From Argyresthia goedartella (lineage: Eukaryota; Arthropoda; Insecta; Lepidoptera; Argyresthiidae), in the NCBI GenBank assembly GCA_949825045.1, contig OX463812.1:3332661-3396660 (forward strand): 64,000 bases of DNA, read 5' to 3'. Made by a program: the position numbers and the translations under genes. Under the pieces are notes generated by a model. That model ran no database searches and was not told the DNA's origin. It worked only from the letters and a program-made list of their open reading frames with translations. Positions 22,522 through 33,545 of the stretch are shown here, piece by piece. Each line of letters begins with the position of its first letter. Position 1 is the first letter of the stretch.

Positions 22522-22728
22522 TCTGTGGCGCAGTGGTTGTGGCTCTACCTTCCATGCGAAAGGTCCCGGGTTCGATCCCCGGCTGGGGATGAAGAAAGAA
22601 AAAGCCCAGGTCTGGGATGTTTATATGTGAGTGACGTCGCTGTTTCTGGTTCCCACGATACAGGGTATCCTAGTGTGGGACCAGAAGCAATGTATGTTCA
22701 TGTATGTAAATGTTTATGTTTATGTTAA
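22522..22728 (+). mobile_element. tRNA-derived SINE, family A, copy 2 (reference copy)
   Basis: A box TGGCGCAGTGG (22526-22536) and B box GGTTCGATCCC (22569-22579) have tRNA-like spacing. The body has AAGCCCAGGTCTGGGATG, GTGACGTCGCTGTTTCTGG and CACGATACAGGGTATCCTAG, then a TTTATG tail. This is the most complete family A copy in the window. Confidence 0.88.
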
Positions 22729-23335
22729 AACTTTTGAACTCAACTTTAATTTGGAAATTGTGGCTGAAGAATACCATATAAATTAAAAAATATTAATTTT
22801 AGTAAAACCGTAGCAAAAGGAGGTGCCGAAAAGTGTGGCAAACGGGGAACGGTGGGAAAAGTGGCAGTATTTTCGATGATTCGACAGAACTATGCGTTGT
22901 TGGATATGAATGATTACACTTTTGGCAAAAAGTCTATTCAGGGCCGAAGGGTATAAAGCGGGTTAGCATTAATCTCGGGACAACTTCTATATTCCATTGT
23001 TATTTTGTAAAGAACGTAATTGTTGAACCGGTATTAATGCCTGAGTTGCATTTTATCCTGGCCTTAGAAAACTAGTCGTAGGTTAGAATATTACTGTGTT
23101 GCTACATAATATATTAAACATATTTTAACCTCACAATAAACGTCAAATCCATACATAAATACAACAAGTCTTTAAACATGTATTGAATAGGAGTAATTTT
23201 TTTAGACCCTTCATTTTTATGCATGCTAACTTACTATGTACTCTTATTTACCTTTAGATAAACTCGCCTAAAATAATACAGAGATAATGAATCGTCGGAA
23301 TTTGAAGTAATGAATTTCGTGCTCAGGGATTAAAT
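22729..23335. other. Unassigned spacer
   Basis: No gene or repeated block recognised. Confidence 0.4.
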
Positions 23336-23470
23336 AAAAAACCGGGCAAGTGCGAGTGGGACTCGCGCACCGAGGGTGCCGCACGAATCGCATTTTTTTG
23401 AAGGAACTATAAATTTACGGTATTCAGATTTTTACCTTTGTTAAAGATGATCACGTTTTTTTTTTTTTTT
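23336..23470 (+). repeat. CCGGGCAAGTGCGAGT repeat start
   Basis: AAAAAACCGGGCAAGTGCGA, ACTCGCGCACCGAGGGTGCC and a poly-T run at 23458-23473. The inverted start recurs at the end of the 62640-63303 repeat. Confidence 0.5.
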
Positions 23471-23935
23471 TTAATCTTATTTATTTTATAAGCCATACAT
23501 CTTATGATTAAGTCAGCTTAAAAATAATTAACAAAGCTACAGTGCTTACAGTATTACTTTAACAAAAGAAAATAACATTAAATAAATCTAACATTGGTTA
23601 GTTACATAAGTATTTTGTAGTGTTCCCATCTGAGATTCAAAGAGGTTATCAAGAAACTTAAGATGATGATGTTGATGACGTTTATTTCCAAGATGACGTT
23701 TTCACTTATGTCCGCACCATCGCAGCTCTCGTCTCATCAGACAGGCCTCCACTCGCCGGCACATGCTTGCCATAGAACATCTGTGTTTCTCACACGAACT
23801 GACCGATGTTGATAATATCGCGTAGGCATCTTAGATGAAACTTATCTAACGAGCGAATATTTATATATGTATATATAAGTAGTATGTTTGATATATATTT
23901 TATTTTTTGCTTTTGTATTTTATTTAGTGTTAATA
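23471..23935. other. Unassigned spacer, possible retroelement end near 23660-23790
   Basis: A GATGATGATGTTGATGACG patch precedes TTTATTTCCAAG, the shape of a minus-strand retroelement tail, but I could not match it to a copy in this window. Confidence 0.3.
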
Positions 23936-24116
23936 TCACCGGAAAATAATACATCCGCAAGTTTATAAATTTCCTATTTTTTTTTCCGCAAGTTTATAAA
24001 TATACTAACCTAACATAACCTAACCTAACCTTACCTAGCCCAATATAATCTAGAAGGAAGTTTATAAATTTCCTAGGAAATTTATAAACTTGCGGATCGT
24101 ATTATTTTCCGGTGAC
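23936..24116. mobile_element. TIR element carrying telomere-like CCTAA repeats, copy 2
   Basis: Same TIRs as 5821-6034, with ATCACCGGAAAATAATAC in and TTATTTTCCGGTGAC out. The internal CCTAACC run (24003-24045) is shorter and the CCTAGGAAATT unit occurs once instead of twice. The differing repeat number shows expansion or contraction after, or during, spread of the element. Confidence 0.85.
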
Positions 24117-24184
24117 ATATATATCATTTATTACATAATTATGTTTTAGTTGTAAACAATTAGATGTGTACAGTTTTATTGAGT

Positions 24185-24618
24185 CCTAACTCTCCTGTTG
24201 CACAATTTTTCCTGTCCTGCCTAGGTTTGCTGGTAGAAATCTCTCTTTAGAGATAAGCTCGCCTTTGCTCATAAAATGTTTTGTTACCTTACTATTAAGA
24301 TTTCTGTGCAATAAAGAATATGACAATATGAGAATATATTAAGATAATTATCTTTAGAAATATAGGTAGTATTTATGTATTTATATATTTATATATATAT
24401 TTATTTATATTTAGGATGTACATTTTATGTATGTAGTTTATTGAGTTTTAATTTAAGGTATGTTGTACACATCGGTCTACCCGTGCTCTGTGATTAACCT
24501 ATCTCATCCTGACATGGTTTGCTGGAAGAGATCTCTTGTTACAGATAAGCTCGCCTTTGTACACTATTTTAATGTATATCTTGTCGTTATAAATATTTGT
24601 GTACAATAAAGAAATTAT
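24185..24618 (+). mobile_element. LINE 3' ends of the AAGCTCGCCTTT family, two in tandem
   Basis: Two plus-strand copies, at about 24185-24325 and 24490-24618. Each has GGTTTGCTGG, AAATCTCT or GATCTCTTG, GATAAGCTCGCCTTTG and a GTGCAATAAAG or GTACAATAAAG polyadenylation-like signal. No coding sequence. Confidence 0.65.
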
Positions 24619-24664
24619 GAAATATTTGCGGTACAAGCACCACATCTCTGAGGAATGCAGTGGA

Positions 24665-24877
24665 TTAGGCAGCACTATCGCCATATACCTTATAAATAAA
24701 TATTTTGGTAGCCAGCCTCATGTCAGGCGAGTTGTACACATTGACCCGAAGTCTCCCGAAGGCTGCTGAAGCAGCTCCGATCCTGGCATTAATTTCTGAC
24801 TCAAGGTCACAATTAAATGCTTTATAGCAGTAAAGTTGGGGAGCACCCCAAACACAAATTTTATGATTCCAAGTCAA
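24665..24877 (-). pseudogene. Non-LTR retrotransposon ORF2 C-terminal fragment (RTE/L1-like type)
   Basis: The 70-residue minus frame contains [16 protein letters not shown] followed by [12 protein letters not shown]. That is the hallmark of the region just after the RT domain in many insect LINEs (ARIGKA..AFG.L....L...TK..VY). No RT or endonuclease motif remains. It lies immediately beside two LINE 3' ends of the opposite strand, so it is a separate truncated insertion. Confidence 0.6.
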
Positions 24878-25415
24878 CGGGAAATATCCTATAGGTTTGG
24901 ATTCCCTAGCGAGTATCCAGCAAGTTCAGGAAACTTGTGACTTACACGGCAGTTTTGATTGCGTTGACCCATACATTTTATTTTTTCTCAACTTCAAGAG
25001 ACTTGAGTAGTCGATATTCATTTTAATTGATACCGCCGCATTCTTGAAAAAGAGGTCTTGACAGACGGATAAACAGACAGTCAGGCAGACAGACAGAAAT
25101 TTAAACTGATTTTCCCCTTTATTTGTGCTATAAGACCTTGCTTCCTACCACATTTCATGATGTTAGATCAACTGGACGAACCTTATAGGTTTTGATTCTC
25201 TTGCGAATACCAAGTAATCTCAGGCGGTATCCATTGATTGCTATTACTTTGTTTTTTATATGTTCTAGGGACCGAAGATCTGATTTAATCCATATTAATT
25301 TCAACTTGATATCTCCACGCGTTCCTGAAATAAAAGGTCTGTACAGACCGACAGACAGACGGACTACGAAGTGATCCTAGAAGAGTTCCTGTTTTCCTTT
25401 TAAGGGAACCCTAAA
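24845..25415 (+). repeat. TGTGCTATAAGACCTTG repeat
   Basis: Contains AGTCAACGGGAAATATCC, CCCTTTATTTGTGCTATAAG, CCACATTTCATGATG, ACCGACAGACAGACGG and ends AAGGGAACCCTAAAAA. A related copy at 62640-63303 shares the TTTGTGCTA.AAGACCTTG and TTTCATGAT blocks in order. Confidence 0.6.
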
Positions 25416-26292
25416 AAAAGAAAATTCCACTTACGTATCTGTCACAGTTTATGCGATATTATCCCAAAAATTTGGAATATTAATTTATTTTCCAATTAGG
25501 GGCTTTCCTTGGAGATGCTTCAATCCTCTTTGGTCCGAAAATTTCATTAGCTCGCCGACATGACGACATTAGGCCGATTTATCAGAAGATTATGAAAGGT
25601 CACACCGAGTTGACAAGTTTCAATGATATCCTATCTTATCCTTGTCATTCACGTGGGTGTGAGTTGTGCCAAGAAGGTCAAAGCTGGTCAGCTCGACAGC
25701 AAAACAAATACCATGCTACCACAAACAATCCTTAACAGCGTTTAACCCCAAAACAAACGTCAAACATACCCTTTTGTTTTGTAAACAAATGTTGAACAGT
25801 AGTTTATTTTTTTGTAGTAAGGCTCATAATTGCTTTCAGATCACTTTCAAAGGAATAGGATTCAAATGTTAAAAAAGTGTCTATCGATTTAAAGAAGAGA
25901 AACATAAATAATAAGTACCAAATTTCAAAACCGGTGCAAAATTGTAAAAAAAATAACAAATTAGTGAAAAAAATTATTGTGGTAAATTCGGGAGACTTTC
26001 CTATTGAGAAAAAAAATATCTTACTACGTTTATACGTACCCTCATGATCAACAAGATACATAGATAGATAAAGAAACAACTGCTTTAATACTGTTTTGTA
26101 TTTTAACTGTAACTGTTTTGCGTAACTTGGGGTTTACAAATTGCTGCACAGGCCTACTGCGTCGCCTTAGTTCGATAACGATACGTTAGGGTCACTTTTT
26201 ATCTAATACTACGTAGTACTATTAAGTCATCTGTCTGTGCTAATACTACGACACAATCCATCGTAACAGTAACACAAATACTAGTTTTATTT
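25416..26292. other. Unassigned spacer
   Basis: Short frames at 25666-25872 (plus) and 25804-26079 (minus) are low-complexity and without motifs. No repeat recognised. Confidence 0.4.
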
Positions 26293-26850
26293 CCGATTTT
26301 TAACCGACTTCAAAAAAGGTCCTCGATTCGGTTGTGTTCGGTTTTGTGTATGTTACCTAAAAATGGTACCATTTTTTAACTGATTTTGAAAATCCCTTTT
26401 TTTTAATAGGTAATCTTTTAGTTTGGTCCCATTTTGAAAATAAGAAATCGGTCCATCAGTTTGGTTTCTAGAGCAAAAATACTGGAATTATGATATCATC
26501 CAGGTGAACGAAATTGCGTATTATTGCTTCACTGTGTTTAAGGTCATTGTGAAAAGATGAATTATGTCTATAAGAACCGTATATTCGTCTTAACTGTCAG
26601 ACAGACAGATTTCGCAGCTTTCGTGTTTTTTGACGCACTTCGCATTCCAACCGGGGAGTTTTTTTTTTAAGGTTTTAACTTGGTGAATTATCTTTTTCAC
26701 TTATTCGCCGTCTAGTCCTATTGTATTAAGTAGACAGGTTTCGTAGTATGTTTTTGTGTGTATAGACGACCGTGGACGAGGAAAAAGGACTTGAAGTCTG
26801 TTTTTTTTTTAAGTTTTTTACTTGGTGAATAATGAATCATACGGTCTGAT
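26293..26850 (+). repeat. ACCGACTTC repeat, longest copy
   Basis: Begins TTTTTAACCGACTTCAAAAA, continues GGTCCTCGATTCGGTTGTG, and contains two related ends (CGCATTCCAACCGGGGAG... TTTTAACTTGGTGAATTATC at 26640-26692, and AAGTTTTTTACTTGGTGAAT at 26811-26830), suggesting a partial internal duplication. Confidence 0.55.
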
Positions 26851-27414
26851 TCCTTGAGTCAAAATAGACGTATATGTAACTGTTTACCGCATCCAGTAAA
26901 TCCCAATTATTATTCTTAGATCCATTAACTCGTTACTTTACGCATAAGGACCCTAATAAAAACTCCATTTCTGTCGGACATCAGAGGCCGAAAATACTCC
27001 TAGCCAACAAATTCTGATCACATTCATAGGCAAGTCCACGGCCAGGAATGTTTCGGAACAGTCCTAAAACACACCTAAAACACGCTACCCTAAAAACAGA
27101 CTCGGATTCCAGCGCAAAATAAATCACAAAATAGGCGAAGCAGCGTTCCGGAACTCTGACATGAAAAATTACGGCGATTTTTCACTCGCAATTAGTAGAT
27201 ACTCGTAGTCATACGACATACACGTGCTGTGAAAAATTGTTGTAATTTCCACGGAAAGTAGTTCTTGTACTAGTAGTGCGAGGAATTCTCGGGTAACTTT
27301 TGAAATCATATAAGCGAGGGATGTAGATAGAGTACTCGTAATTTGAATTCTGTAACTAACTAGCGTGTTAATTTATTCAATTATCTCACGAGTCACGTGA
27401 CCCTTTTGAATAAT
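26851..27414. other. Unassigned spacer
   Basis: No gene or repeat recognised. Confidence 0.4.
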
Positions 27415-27813
27415 ATATCTGTCATCGTAAGATAGTCAAAACCCTTAGTTGATAAACTAACGCGTAAGTTGATCAACTATCGACAGATAGTAAACCAAAC
27501 CGACAGGGTTTAGAATTTACGTTTTTTTTGTTCGTACATGTCAACCTAACACGAAGACTATTCGGGGGATTCGCTAAGCTCGCCCCCACTAGTCTTCACC
27601 TAAGCTACCGCAATTTTTGCTCTGGTATTTCGTTTGCAATTCAAGTTTAAACCAGTTTACTATTTATCGGTTTTAACCGTTAGTTTATCAACTAACGTGT
27701 TATATAGTAAGCAGAATGCTACAGTTTACTATCTGTCGATAGTTGACCAACATTCGAGAAAAAAAAACGTTAGTTTATCAACTAACGGTTTTGACAATCT
27801 TATGGTGACATAT
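27415..27813. mobile_element. TIR element (GTCAAAACC ends) sharing the hairpin core, copy 1
   Basis: Left TIR CATCGTAAGATAGTCAAAAC runs on into TTAGTTGATAAACTAACG. The right TIR is its inverse, CGTTAGTTTATCAACTAACG to GACAATCTTATGGTGAC. The centre (27530-27630) is the same core as in the GGC...GCC elements, with a different but still paired stem (GACTATTCGGGGG and CCCCCACTAGTC). No coding capacity; copy 2 is at 49330-49684. Confidence 0.82.
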
Positions 27814-28454
27814 CCACTCGTCAGGCCATGTTCCGATACTTGTTCTGTACTCACATTGTTCTCAGGTTTAATAAACCTATTGTCGCGGCGACTTCTTGGC
27901 CAGCTTCGGCACTGGCTGGCTGAGGATACCGGCTGACTGACGACAGTGACGAGACAGACTGACGGACAGACATTCTATATTTTAAGCGACGACTTTGGTA
28001 CTCTGACACGAGACGAGACTTCGACAATACCTTGTGCTAGTGAAATTAAAGTGAGACCCTGGATTTATTCAAGTTCATTTATTTCTAGTCAATCCACCAG
28101 CTAGCAGACCAATCACCTTGTGACGCAGAAGTCGAAAACAATGAAATCATCATCGATCTTCAACGTGGCCTTTACTCAACAGTAGGTCCAGGATAGATGT
28201 TAAGGCGCTGAGTAATGTCAAATTCGGTCAAACGCCCATCTTTAAAGCGCTATTCCTCCTAAAGGAGACACTTTCCAAATACCGAAAAAATATATGTCAA
28301 AACATAAAATGTATAAAACACATTAGACCACGGAGCTCCTCATAAAGAGCACCGTGGTCTATGGGTTTCACGCTTGCTTCTCACACAGAAGATGCAGTTT
28401 CGATTTCTGACCATGTACCAATGAGATCATTAATTTATCTTAAGTACCTACAGT
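27814..28454. other. Unassigned, GC-moderate stretch
   Basis: Includes GTTTAATAAACCTATTGTCG and GAAATTAAAGTGAGACCCTG. The texture hints at a retroelement border, but I see no paired LTR or coding motif. Confidence 0.3.
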
Positions 28455-28514
28455 GTCGGACGTTCAGTGTTTCAGATGACACGTTAAGCTGTAGATCCTG
28501 GGTACTATCGCTAC

Positions 28515-29195
28515 GTGGTAGTGGTCGTAAGACTCCTAAAGGGCGATCCTTCAAATTTCAGACCAATATCTGTTCTTCTAACACTAAGTAAAATATTTGA
28601 AAAGATTATACTCAATCAAATGCTCTCACACTTCAACCGTACAAAACAACTCCACGGTTTCACTAGGGGTAAATCGCCTACGGATGCAGGTATTACCCTT
28701 ATATCTCATATTTATTCTGCATGGGAGGCCGCACAGGATGCTATCGGAGTTTTTTGCGACCTGTCGAAGACGTTTGATTGTGTTGATCATAATACGCTAT
28801 TAATTAAATTAAATCATTACCGAGTTAGAAATAAAGCGTTTGATCTACTAAGATCATACCTAAGCAATATAATTCAAAAGGCAGAAGTTAACGGCGTGAA
28901 ATCTGATGGATCGGGTGTTGAAATTGGCGTTCCACAAGGTTCCATATTAGGCCCTTTATTATTCCTGGTATATATTAACGATCTGCCTTTCATGGTGGAG
29001 AAATTAACTGACATAATTGAAAGACAAAAAGGAGATTTTGATGATGTTAATGGTGTATTGTCTTTAACCTTGAATTGGTTCACAGTTAATAATTTATTGT
29101 TAAACGCTGGTAAAACCAAGTGTATCAAATTCTCACTTCCAAATATCAGGCAAGTTGAGACCAGTTTAGTGTTAGACATCAGCACGATAGAATAA
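28515..29195 (+). pseudogene. Reverse transcriptase fragment lacking the FADD motif
   Basis: The frame contains RT blocks: FRPISVLLTLSK (about residues 15-26), HGFTRGKSPTDAG, motif A FCDLSKTFD (Asp at about 82) and motif B VPQGSILGPLL (139-149). Where motif C should follow, the frame passes from VEKLTDI straight to IERQKGDFDD. Alignment with the 11.8-13.1 kb copy shows about 12 codons missing in frame, including both catalytic Asp residues of FADD. The frame then runs into foreign DNA after KFSLPNIRQVE. It cannot polymerise. Confidence 0.85.
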
Positions 29196-29725
29196 GTAAA
29201 TTGTTCGATTCCAAATCGATATTCGATCGATGGTTTCGGAACGGCCATTTTGAATTTGACGTTGCTGCCAACCTAGCAGTTTTTTGACAACTGACAGACG
29301 AAAGCCCTCGCGATGTAAACGCGTATTGGTTAAGGTTGAAATTAAATCGCAGTCCATCTGGAATGTATTCGGGGTTCCCTCAGGATTGTCTATATAGCTG
29401 AGTGTGTTGTGGTTCCCCGAACCAGATAAAGTTCGCAATTACGTGGCCGATTGGTTTTTTACCACGTAACATAACCTGTGTTGGAACACTGTGCTGATCG
29501 AGGCTGGCCCGCCAGTCACACAGGAGGTTGGCTGAAGAACCTGTCTACCAAGAAGAGCCTAGGGTGCACCCGGGCCTTGCAGAGAGACAGGAGGTTGACG
29601 GGACCGAAGCACAGACCAGGTTAGATCGACTCCATTTACCTTAGCTCGGTGAATCGCCGACGTTCACACTTCTTGGCAACTGATCGCTACGCTACCTCGT
29701 AGCTGATGGGCCCCTGCGAGGTCAT
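29180..29725. other. Foreign segment inside the family 2 LINE
   Basis: The LINE homology stops after the SLPNIRQVETS coding stretch and resumes with LNINDTKFFGINIDSK. The intervening ~545 bp is GC-richer than its flanks (for example GGTGCACCCGGGCCTTGCAG) and matches nothing else in the window. No TIRs or target duplication were obvious. Confidence 0.5.
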
Positions 29726-29728
29726 TAG

Positions 29729-30365
29729 GTGCTGAGAAGCCTGAACATAAATGATACGAAGTTTTTTGGAATAAATATTGATAGCAAATTGCAGCGGGGA
29801 CCCCACATAGATAAATTGGCTGGTAAATTAAGTTCTGCGGCTTACGCTGTTAGGAACATCAGAAAAATCACGGATGTGGCTACATCTAGGTTAGTATATT
29901 TTAGTTACTTTCATAGTGTGATGTCCTATGGTATCTTGTTGTTGGGGAAAGCTGCGGATGTTCAAACTATTTTTATTTTACAGAAAAGAGCTATTCGAGC
30001 AATTTCGTAATTTGAAACGAACAGACTCCATAAGAGAGTTTTTTAAAGAAATTGACATTATAACAGTAGCTAGTCAATTTATTTTCGAAAATATATTGTA
30101 TGTACGCAAGAACCTTACAACATTTTTCAAACTTAGCGATAGCTGTAATGTTAACCTAAGAAATAATCACAGACTATGTGCGCGCCGATTTAGACTCGCG
30201 AAGGTTGGCAATTCTTTCAAGGGTCAGTTCATTCTCTACTACAATAAGATACCTCTGGAGATTTTGAAATTGCCATTTGAGCAATTTAAAAAGCATGTTA
30301 AAGCGACTTTGTCGAAAAAGGGTTATTACAATGTTCAAGATTACTTAAATGACAGGACTGTATAG
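29729..30365 (+). pseudogene. Family 2 LINE ORF2 C-terminal region, one frameshift
   Basis: Frame 29729-30010 has FFGINIDSKLQRGPHIDKL, RNIRKITDVATSRLVYFSY and QKRAIRAIS. A frameshift near 30005 leads into NLKRTDSIREFFKEIDI, RLAKVGNSFKGQ and SKKGYYNVQDYLNDRTV in the frame ending at 30365. This is the connection/C-terminal domain after the RT. The stop is followed within about 25 bp by the family 3' UTR. Confidence 0.82.
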
Positions 30366-30582
30366 GGTTAACACAGACCTTGCTGTTTATAATTTTGTTA
30401 TAATTTATTCCTGCTTATTAATCATAACAATTAAATTTTTCATATTTGTATTAGATAAGCACAACCTATTTTTAAAAGAGATCTAAAAATCAATCTGTGG
30501 GAGTTTCTACGCCCTCCTTCTCCCACAGTGGTCCAATGTAGAGAAGAGGCAAAAAATGACGTTTGCTAAGTATATGTTAATA

Positions 30583-31400
30583 TAGAATAGAATAGAATAG
30601 AATAGAATAGAATAGAATAGAATAGAATGCCATTTATTTACTGTATCAGCATAAACACATGAGAAAATAAGAATAAAACACAATAAAAATAAATATAACA
30701 CAATTAAAATCACAAGCAAAATCTACAATAACATTAAAAAATTATATATAATTTCCAATTCATGTCTAATTTTTAAAGAAACCCACATTAAGTTGTGAGT
30801 TGTTTCACTGCTATGTGCACATGCTGCGACAGCAAAAGGGCTCAGACTCAGCGTAGTGTCACAGGAAAACCTGTGACGATGGTTTTCAGTCTAGGACCCA
30901 GAGTATAATTGAATTTAGACATGTCAATGTCACCAGGTGGCAAGTGTACTAAAATTAACAACCTAACACTAAACGTGTAAATTAAATAAATAAAATGTCA
31001 ATACGGAAAAAATAAAATAAAAAATAAGATGGAGATAATAAAATTGTATTGCGGATTAGTGAATAAATAGTTATATGGATTAAATTGTATTGAATAATAA
31101 TGTCGTATTGAATGAATTACTAATGTCACAAAGAGTTGAAATTACGTACACAACGAAAAAGTATATTTGGTATACACATTGCGGTATCAGGTCAATTGTA
31201 GAGTGGTAGAACGCGGTACGCAGCACTTTGTCATGGTAGCTTCAGGTATTCTGCATTTGTTGGAATAGTAACCTTTCTCGAATTAATTTTTTGAATCTAT
31301 ATTTTGATTTGAGCTCTCGGAGTGGAGGGGGTATATTATTCCAACATTTTGTGGCAAGATACCTGAAGCTACCACGAAACGCCGCAGTCCCGTGGTGGGG
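30583..31400 (-). pseudogene. Another LINE 3' end with ATTCT tail (minus)
   Basis: Seen from the minus strand, the insertion ends in an (ATTCT)n tail (plus-strand TAGAATAGAATAGAAT, 30583-30627). Its last coding block around 31270-31375 reads SFRYLATKCWNNIPPPLR, then RFKKLIRERL and a stop. That resembles the WN.LP..LR....FK..L pattern at the C-terminus of CR1-like ORF2. An upstream frame change is visible near 31380. It lies tail to tail with the family 2 element. Confidence 0.6.
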
Positions 31401-31424
31401 GACGGACAAGACACTGGTGGCAGT

Positions 31425-31572
31425 TCTCTACAGTAATAAAGTACTTTGACTTTGACTTTGACTCCCACTGGGCCAGCGTGGTGGAATATGGCTTAATCTT
31501 ACTCGTATCCGGGTAAAGACCTGTGCCCCTCGGTGGAGACATTAATGGGCTACAATTAATTCTTGTATGTTA
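31425..31572 (+). repeat. Family 2 LINE tail plus TTAATGGGCTA repeat
   Basis: CTACAGTAATAAAGTACTTT with a TTTGACT tail (31425-31462), then GCCAGCGTGGTGGAATATGG and GGAGACATTAATGGGCTAC (31463-31572). The second block recurs at 62510-62590 and, inverted, at 50705-50805. Confidence 0.6.
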
Positions 31573-32097
31573 TGAACACATTCCATTTCTTTAATCTGTG
31601 TGTGTGGACACATCATGTGTATATGGGAACTATATGAAAAAAAAAAACTTAATAGATGTTTTTCATCTTAAATTGCTAAGACTTGCTATGTCTTGGGATC
31701 TAAACAGAATGTTGATATGATTCCTACGTTAAACGATAGGTTCAAAATATCTTATAAATGTGTGTTTGAAATTAAAACATAATCTGTGGTTTTGAATAAA
31801 TAAATAAAAACACAATTTCGCAATGTCCTGCTGCGGCAACTGACGCAACAGCCATGTGACAGTCCGAGTGAGCTGTTATGTACTATCGAACCATCTGAAT
31901 CATGACCCACCATAAGCTTATTTTGCTAAACCCCTTAAATGCAAGTAGGTCGAAATTCTCTTGAAGGTTTATTTCCTTGGTAACGAACTTGTTATCATTT
32001 GATTAGACACTGACATTTAGATAGATCTTACAAGTTTGAAAGTTTCAAACGAATTATCAGGCAAGTCGGTCATGATTCAGTTGGTTCGATTGTACTT
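31573..32097. other. Unassigned spacer
   Basis: No gene or repeat recognised. Confidence 0.4.
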
Positions 32098-32510
32098 TAT
32101 CTACACACGCATCATAAACCCTCTTTACTGCGTCCAAAAACCGCACGTTACGATCAGTTTAACATTATACACTCCTTTGTAAAAATTCATTTCTTATCTG
32201 AATATTGAACATTATGACCATAATGTGTAAATTTTCTACATATTATGACATTCAAATTTCGAACGCCGACGCCCGCCTGCGTGCAGCCCCTAGTTTATCC
32301 GTGAAGTTGGTACTACAGAACAAGCTAAACAACTCCAGAGATAAGATCAATGCCACAATGCCGGTCAAACATGCGGTCCCTGAACACATCAACGAGAGCT
32401 TATGATATATGTGTAGATAAACTAGTGTATGTAACTGTACATAATTAGGCATTAAAACTCTCGAGTATTAATGCCCTCCATTATGTAGCAGTCACATAAA
32501 CTACTATTAT
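32098..32510 (+). mobile_element. Composite inverted-repeat element, copy E
   Basis: Starts TATCTACACACGCATCATAA and ends CACATAAACTACTATTAT. Module 1 is complete with both inverted repeats. In module 2 the loop between the arms is deleted, joining CTCGAGT to ATTAATGCCC. The conserved frame is 32205-32405. Confidence 0.85.
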
Positions 32511-33174
32511 TCCATTAGTTCTAATCATTAATACAACTACACAATTATTTTCAACTCATTACCCTTTTCATTCATCATCATCGTAACACTCAATTGCTCA
32601 GATAAATAAATTGACACATTGCTGCGCATAGGCCTATTCTAGCACCAATTCTTACAATCCCATTCTAATGTGCCTTTTCAATGATTTTCACTAATTGGTA
32701 AAAACTTCTTAGGGAAGCATGTTCCCTATACCGTTTAATATGTAAGATAAGATAAGATAAAAGCGTTTATTCAATCTTCACAATATACAGAACACAACAC
32801 CGAAAGAACAAGCATTAAGCATAGAATTTAGACACAGAGAACCACAAAGACCGAGATAAGACTTAGAATAAAACAGGAAATTTCACTGTTTTTGGACTTA
32901 ATCACCAAGACACCTCTAACCAGAAGAACCTCTTATCATTTGGCTACGACACAACATACGCTTGCATTCATAACGGGTTGTTGACAAGTGAACAAACATT
33001 CATTTAAAAGCAACTTAGCCATAACTTAACTAAACAAACTAACTTACACACCGAGTTTAAGATTCGAGTATCTCAGGGTGAACTAACTCGGATGAAGTGA
33101 AGTTGTTACTGTGGTTTCTGCAACGCTGGTTGTTATATTCGTGCGAGAATTCATGGATTTAATAAAATAAAGAT
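32511..33174. other. Unassigned spacer with a possible retroelement tail
   Basis: GATAAGATAAGATAA at about 32744-32758 followed by AAGCGTTTATTCAATC resembles a minus-strand LINE tail. A similar tract is at 5100. No coding sequence seen. Confidence 0.4.
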
Positions 33175-33545
33175 CGATCAAGTGCGACTCTAACTCGGGC
33201 ACGAAGGGTTCCGTACCACCGTACAATGGTAATGATGGTGTGGAGTAAATAGATTTTACATATCAAGATCTTGTTTACAAAGTTATTGGTGCAGCTACTT
33301 TCACACTCCATTTAAGTAACCAGGTGTATTCATAAGTTTGTATGTGGTATTGAAAGAAGTGTTGTATAGGAGCCCCATTAAATATTTATTTTATTCTGTT
33401 TATAGTATTTGTTGTTATAGCGGCAACAGAAATACATCATCTGTGAAAATTTTATCTGTCTAACTATCATGTAACTATCACGGTTCATGAGATACAGTCC
33501 AGACGGACAGATAGACGGACAGCTGAGTCTTACTAATAGGGGCCT
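33175..33545 (+). repeat. Interspersed repeat G, copy (plus)
   Basis: GATCAAGTGCGACTCTAAC, GCACGAAGGGTTCCGTACC, AAGTTATTGGTGCAGC, TTATAGCGGCAACAGAAATA, and GGACAGCTGAGTCTTACTAA. Its end is cut where the Jockey-type element begins. Confidence 0.7.

Larger units (their letters stand above)
28455..30582 (+). mobile_element. CR1-like LINE, family 2, 5'-truncated and rearranged
   Basis: A GATGACACGTTAAGCTGTAG block (28477) runs into RT sequence at about 28540, then a ~545-bp foreign segment (29180-29725), then the C-terminal coding part and a 3' UTR ending at 30582. The 3' UTR is the reference for the family 2 3' ends at 5.5, 18.3, 19.0, 19.7 and 43.4 kb. Confidence 0.82.

Noticed and set aside
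27814..28454. Possible LTR retrotransposon border
   Set aside because: I found no paired LTR, primer-binding site or gag/pol motif, so I left it unassigned.
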